DNA of 64,000 nucleotides from positions 179,792 through 243,791 of the forward strand of contig CANQFC010000004.1 of the NCBI GenBank assembly GCA_947598155.1, read 5' to 3'. Positions 61,701-64,000 of the stretch are shown piece after piece. The stretch is from an uncultured Clostridia bacterium. Lineage in GTDB: Bacteria > Bacillota > Clostridia > Oscillospirales > Acutalibacteraceae. Under the pieces are notes generated by a model, which saw nothing but the letters and a program-made list of their open reading frames with translations, ran no database searches and had not been told where the DNA came from. The translations under genes were made by a program, and so were the position numbers. Position 1 is the stretch's first letter, and each line of letters opens with the position of its first letter.

Positions 61701-63890
61701 ATGGCGAAAATTATTCTTAAATCTCCGTACCTGAAACCGAATGCAAAGATGCATATTGAAAACTATGTTCGTTACATTGCTACCCGTGAAGGTGCAGAGA
61801 CTGCAAAGAACAGCACCAATACACTGCCCGCATTCGAAACACAGAAACAATTGATTGGCAGGCTTGTAAAAACCTATCCCGACAGTAAGGATTTGTTTGA
61901 GCATGCAGATTATTTATCTAATCCTACTCGTGAAAATGCAGATGAACTGATTATGCGGATTGCAGAGATGCACAGTGAGCTATTTGGTGACCGTGAAAAA
62001 TATGTAAAATACATTGCCGAACGTCCTCGGGTTGAAATAATTTCTTCTCACGGTCTATTTACGGATGACGGCGCACCGATTATCCTTTCCGATGTTGCAA
62101 AGGAAGTTGCAGAGAGTGAGAGCAACATATGGACGCACATCATATCTCTTCGGCGTAGAGATGCGGAACGGCTTGGGTATAACTGTGCTGACGAATGGAT
62201 GCAATTAATCCGTGCAAACCGAAATATGATTGCAAGAAATATGAAGATTGCTCCTGAAAACTTTCGTTGGTACGCCGCTTTTCATAATGAATCTCACCAT
62301 CCTCATGTTCACATGATAGCGTATTCAACGAATCCTAACGAAGCATATCTGACAAAAAACGGAATCAGAGAAATCAAGTCAACGCTTGCGAAACAAATAT
62401 TCAGACAGGATCTAATAAGTATATATGAAAAGCAAACCGAATACCGTTACGAGTTGAAACTGAACAGCCGTGAGGTAATAGAGAAAATTATTTCGAAAAT
62501 CAACAGCGGTGTTTACGATAATCCAAAGCTTGAGGAAATGCTTTTAAATCTTGCCGACAGATTATCTAAAACATCAGGTAAAAAAGTTTACGGTTATCTG
62601 AAAGCGGATGTCAAAGCAATTATTGATTCTATTGTAGATGAAATTGCATCAGATGAACGAATATCTGCACTCTATGACCTGTGGTATGAACAGCGAGAAA
62701 ATATTATACGAACTTATACAGACGAACTACCGAAGCATGTTCCATTGTCGCAAAACAAAGAATTCAAATCTATTAAAAATGCTGTTATGCAAGAGGCAAT
62801 GAATATTGTTACTGACAGCATAATCGCAGCTGACTATGAAGAAAATGCTGATGAACAATCTGAATCTGATTCTGAGCCGAGCGATGAAGAAACAGAACAT
62901 GTTCTTTCTCAAAAAGAAAAGACATCGCTGATGTGGAAATACTACAGCGATGCTAAAAAACTGCTTGACCGTAAAAGTGACAACTACAATCCTACTAAGG
63001 CGGTTGAGTTTCTGATTGAATCTGCGAAACTCGGATGCGGTGTTGCGAAATACCGTCTTGGCAAGATGTTTCTGCAAGGCAAAGTTGTGCCGAAAAATGT
63101 GGATTAAGCTCTGCGATGGCTTGAAGAATCGGTCAGTGAGGGCAATAAGTTTGCAGAATACCTCCTCGGTAAAACCTATCTTAAAGGTGAGGATATGGAG
63201 CAGAATTTAATCCGTGCGGAAGATTTGCTGCGAAAATCCTCCGCACAGGGTAACAAATATGCAAAGTACACTCTCGGTAAGGCGTTGCTTGACGGCGAAT
63301 TATTTTTGCAAAATATTCCCGAAGCGATAAAACTGATTACCGAATCGGCGGACAGTGGCTTTGCTCCTGCACAGTATTTACTCGGAAAATTATTATACAA
63401 AGGTGAAGTGATACCGCAGAATTTGAATAACGCAATAGAATATCTTGAAAAAGCAGTTGAGCAGAAAAATCCATATGCTGCTTACCTTGCAGGAAAAATA
63501 CGGCTTACAGAGGATGCGGTTAAGGACATCAGAAAAGCAATTCGCAACTTTGAAATCGCCGCTGAGAACGGAAGTCGCTATGCAGAATATATGCTCGGTA
63601 AGCTGTATCTCTACGGCAAAGATGCCCCGCGTGACTATGACAGAGCGATTGTATACCTTACTGCTTCAGCTAAACACGGCAATCAATACGCAAACCAGTT
63701 ACTGCACAGTATAAAGTCGAACCGCAATTGGTCGGCAACTCTCGGTTCTCTTCGCCTACTCGGTCAAATCAGCCAAATGCTACAGAATCGTTTGGACGAA
63801 GAACGAAAAGGTAAATCAAATTCAATCGACCGAAAACTCAAAATAAAAATCGATGAGAAAAAACAAGCACAAGGATTAAAACAGGGATAA
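61701..63890 (+). pseudogene. MobP/MobL-type relaxase with C-terminal Sel1 repeats, interrupted by one stop codon
   Basis: The first 468 residues contain the relaxase: MHIENYVRYIATREGAE, RNMKIAPENFRWYAAFHNESHHPHVHMIAYS (HxxxHPHVH metal site), and helical segments. From about residue 430, Sel1-like repeats begin (AKLGCGVAKYRLGKMFLQGKVVPKNVD). A TAA at 63105-63107 then breaks the frame. The same frame continues at once (ALRWLEESVSEGNKFAEYLLGKTYL) for five more repeats to 63890. Without the stop the protein would be 729 residues. The catalytic half is intact, so a truncated product might still nick DNA. Reinitiation at ATG 63195 could give a separate Sel1 protein. Confidence 0.85.
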
Positions 63891-63926
63891 CCGCCTACAG
63901 ACTGAAAATCTTTAGGCGGTTATTTA
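63889..63926 (+). terminator. Probable terminator after the relaxase gene
   Basis: AACCGCCTA / TAGGCGGTT stem, then an AT-rich tract with few T. The remaining bases to 64000 show no gene. Confidence 0.6.
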
Positions 63927-64000
63927 TGTAAAAATTCAATTGAAATAGTTGGATGTGTACGCTAAATGAGTTTGTCAATAAAGGATAATAGATTGTTATC

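Larger units (their letters stand above)
41433..64000 (+). mobile_element. Integrative conjugative element segment (Tn1549-like gene content), left portion to window edge
   Basis: From about 41.4 kb every gene is on the plus strand. The content is that of Clostridial ICEs: DUF4314, DNA methyltransferases, LPD/DUF1281-type proteins, DUF3846, SpoVG, a sortase-anchored adhesin, PrgI, VirB4, NlpC/P60, an RHH protein and a relaxase. No integrase, VirD4 or clear att sites fall inside the window, so the exact left end is not fixed and the right end lies beyond 64 kb. Two genes (cytosine methyltransferase, relaxase) carry disruptions, so mobility of this copy is doubtful. Confidence 0.85.

Noticed and set aside
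63016..63210. Separate small gene across the relaxase stop codon
   Set aside because: It is in another frame and follows Sel1 coding in the main frame, so it is not supported.
41433..64000. Tyrosine or serine integrase, VirD4 coupling protein and att sites of the ICE
   Set aside because: I looked for these and found none inside the window; they presumably lie to the right or are lost.

Overview
This window looks like chromosome from a low-to-moderate GC, anaerobic Firmicute of the class Clostridia, probably a gut Oscillospiraceae/Ruminococcaceae-type organism. That placement is an inference from gene content: a ctsR-mcsA-mcsB-clpC heat-shock operon, DnaD/DnaI-type helicase loading, an FprA/rubrerythrin/rubredoxin/PerR oxygen-defence cluster, an F-type ATPase, and a Tn1549-like conjugative element. 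No rRNA or species-specific marker is present.

Positions 1-38.8 kb are core chromosome. From the left they hold comEC (cut by the window edge), a HIT protein and alaS on the minus strand. A LytS-like sensor kinase with its response regulator follows on the plus strand. Next come clpC, mcsB, mcsA and ctsR on the minus strand, behind a promoter flanked by two CtsR-type operators. A DUF5662 protein, a family 2 glycosidase, an acyl-CoA ligase/acyltransferase pair and a metallophosphoesterase come next. The complete atp operon (atpI-B-E-F-H-A-G-D-C, 19.7-26.5 kb) follows. Its c subunit carries two carboxylates typical of Na+-type rotors, and its epsilon subunit lacks the C-terminal domain. A GPH sugar symporter, tRNA-Gln, the PerR/rubrerythrin/rubredoxin/FprA cluster, nadE with dnaI and dnaD, an aldose epimerase, a small Cys-rich protein, hflX, an FRG-domain protein, a phosphoribosyltransferase and initiator tRNA-fMet complete the segment. 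A dispersed intergenic repeat (two long copies, several short hairpin tails) runs through it.

Positions 38.8-41.3 kb form an AT-rich accessory island just downstream of tRNA-fMet. It contains a four-helix membrane protein, a decayed tRNA-Ala-like sequence and a 417-residue unknown protein with a C-terminal R-x4-H motif resembling HEPN RNases.

Positions 41.4-64 kb are one long, co-directional block of a conjugative (ICE-like) element that continues off the right edge. It carries accessory and regulatory genes (DUF4314, a frameshifted cytosine methyltransferase, DUF1281/LPD-type proteins, a Dam-like adenine methyltransferase, AbrB-like proteins, DUF3846, SpoVG), a lipoprotein and an LPXTG-type adhesin. 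It also carries a transfer module (DUF3852-type protein, a VirB6/TrbL-like protein, PrgI, a VirB4 ATPase and an NlpC/P60 hydrolase) and a HipB/HipA-like pair with its own promoter. Further genes are an amidoligase next to a gamma-glutamylcyclotransferase, a probable oriT, a ribbon-helix-helix accessory protein and a relaxase fused to Sel1 repeats but split by one in-frame stop. The integrase and VirD4 coupling protein are not in the window. Several gene starts in this block lie inside strong, sometimes mutually exclusive RNA hairpins. This is the most unusual regulatory pattern seen here.
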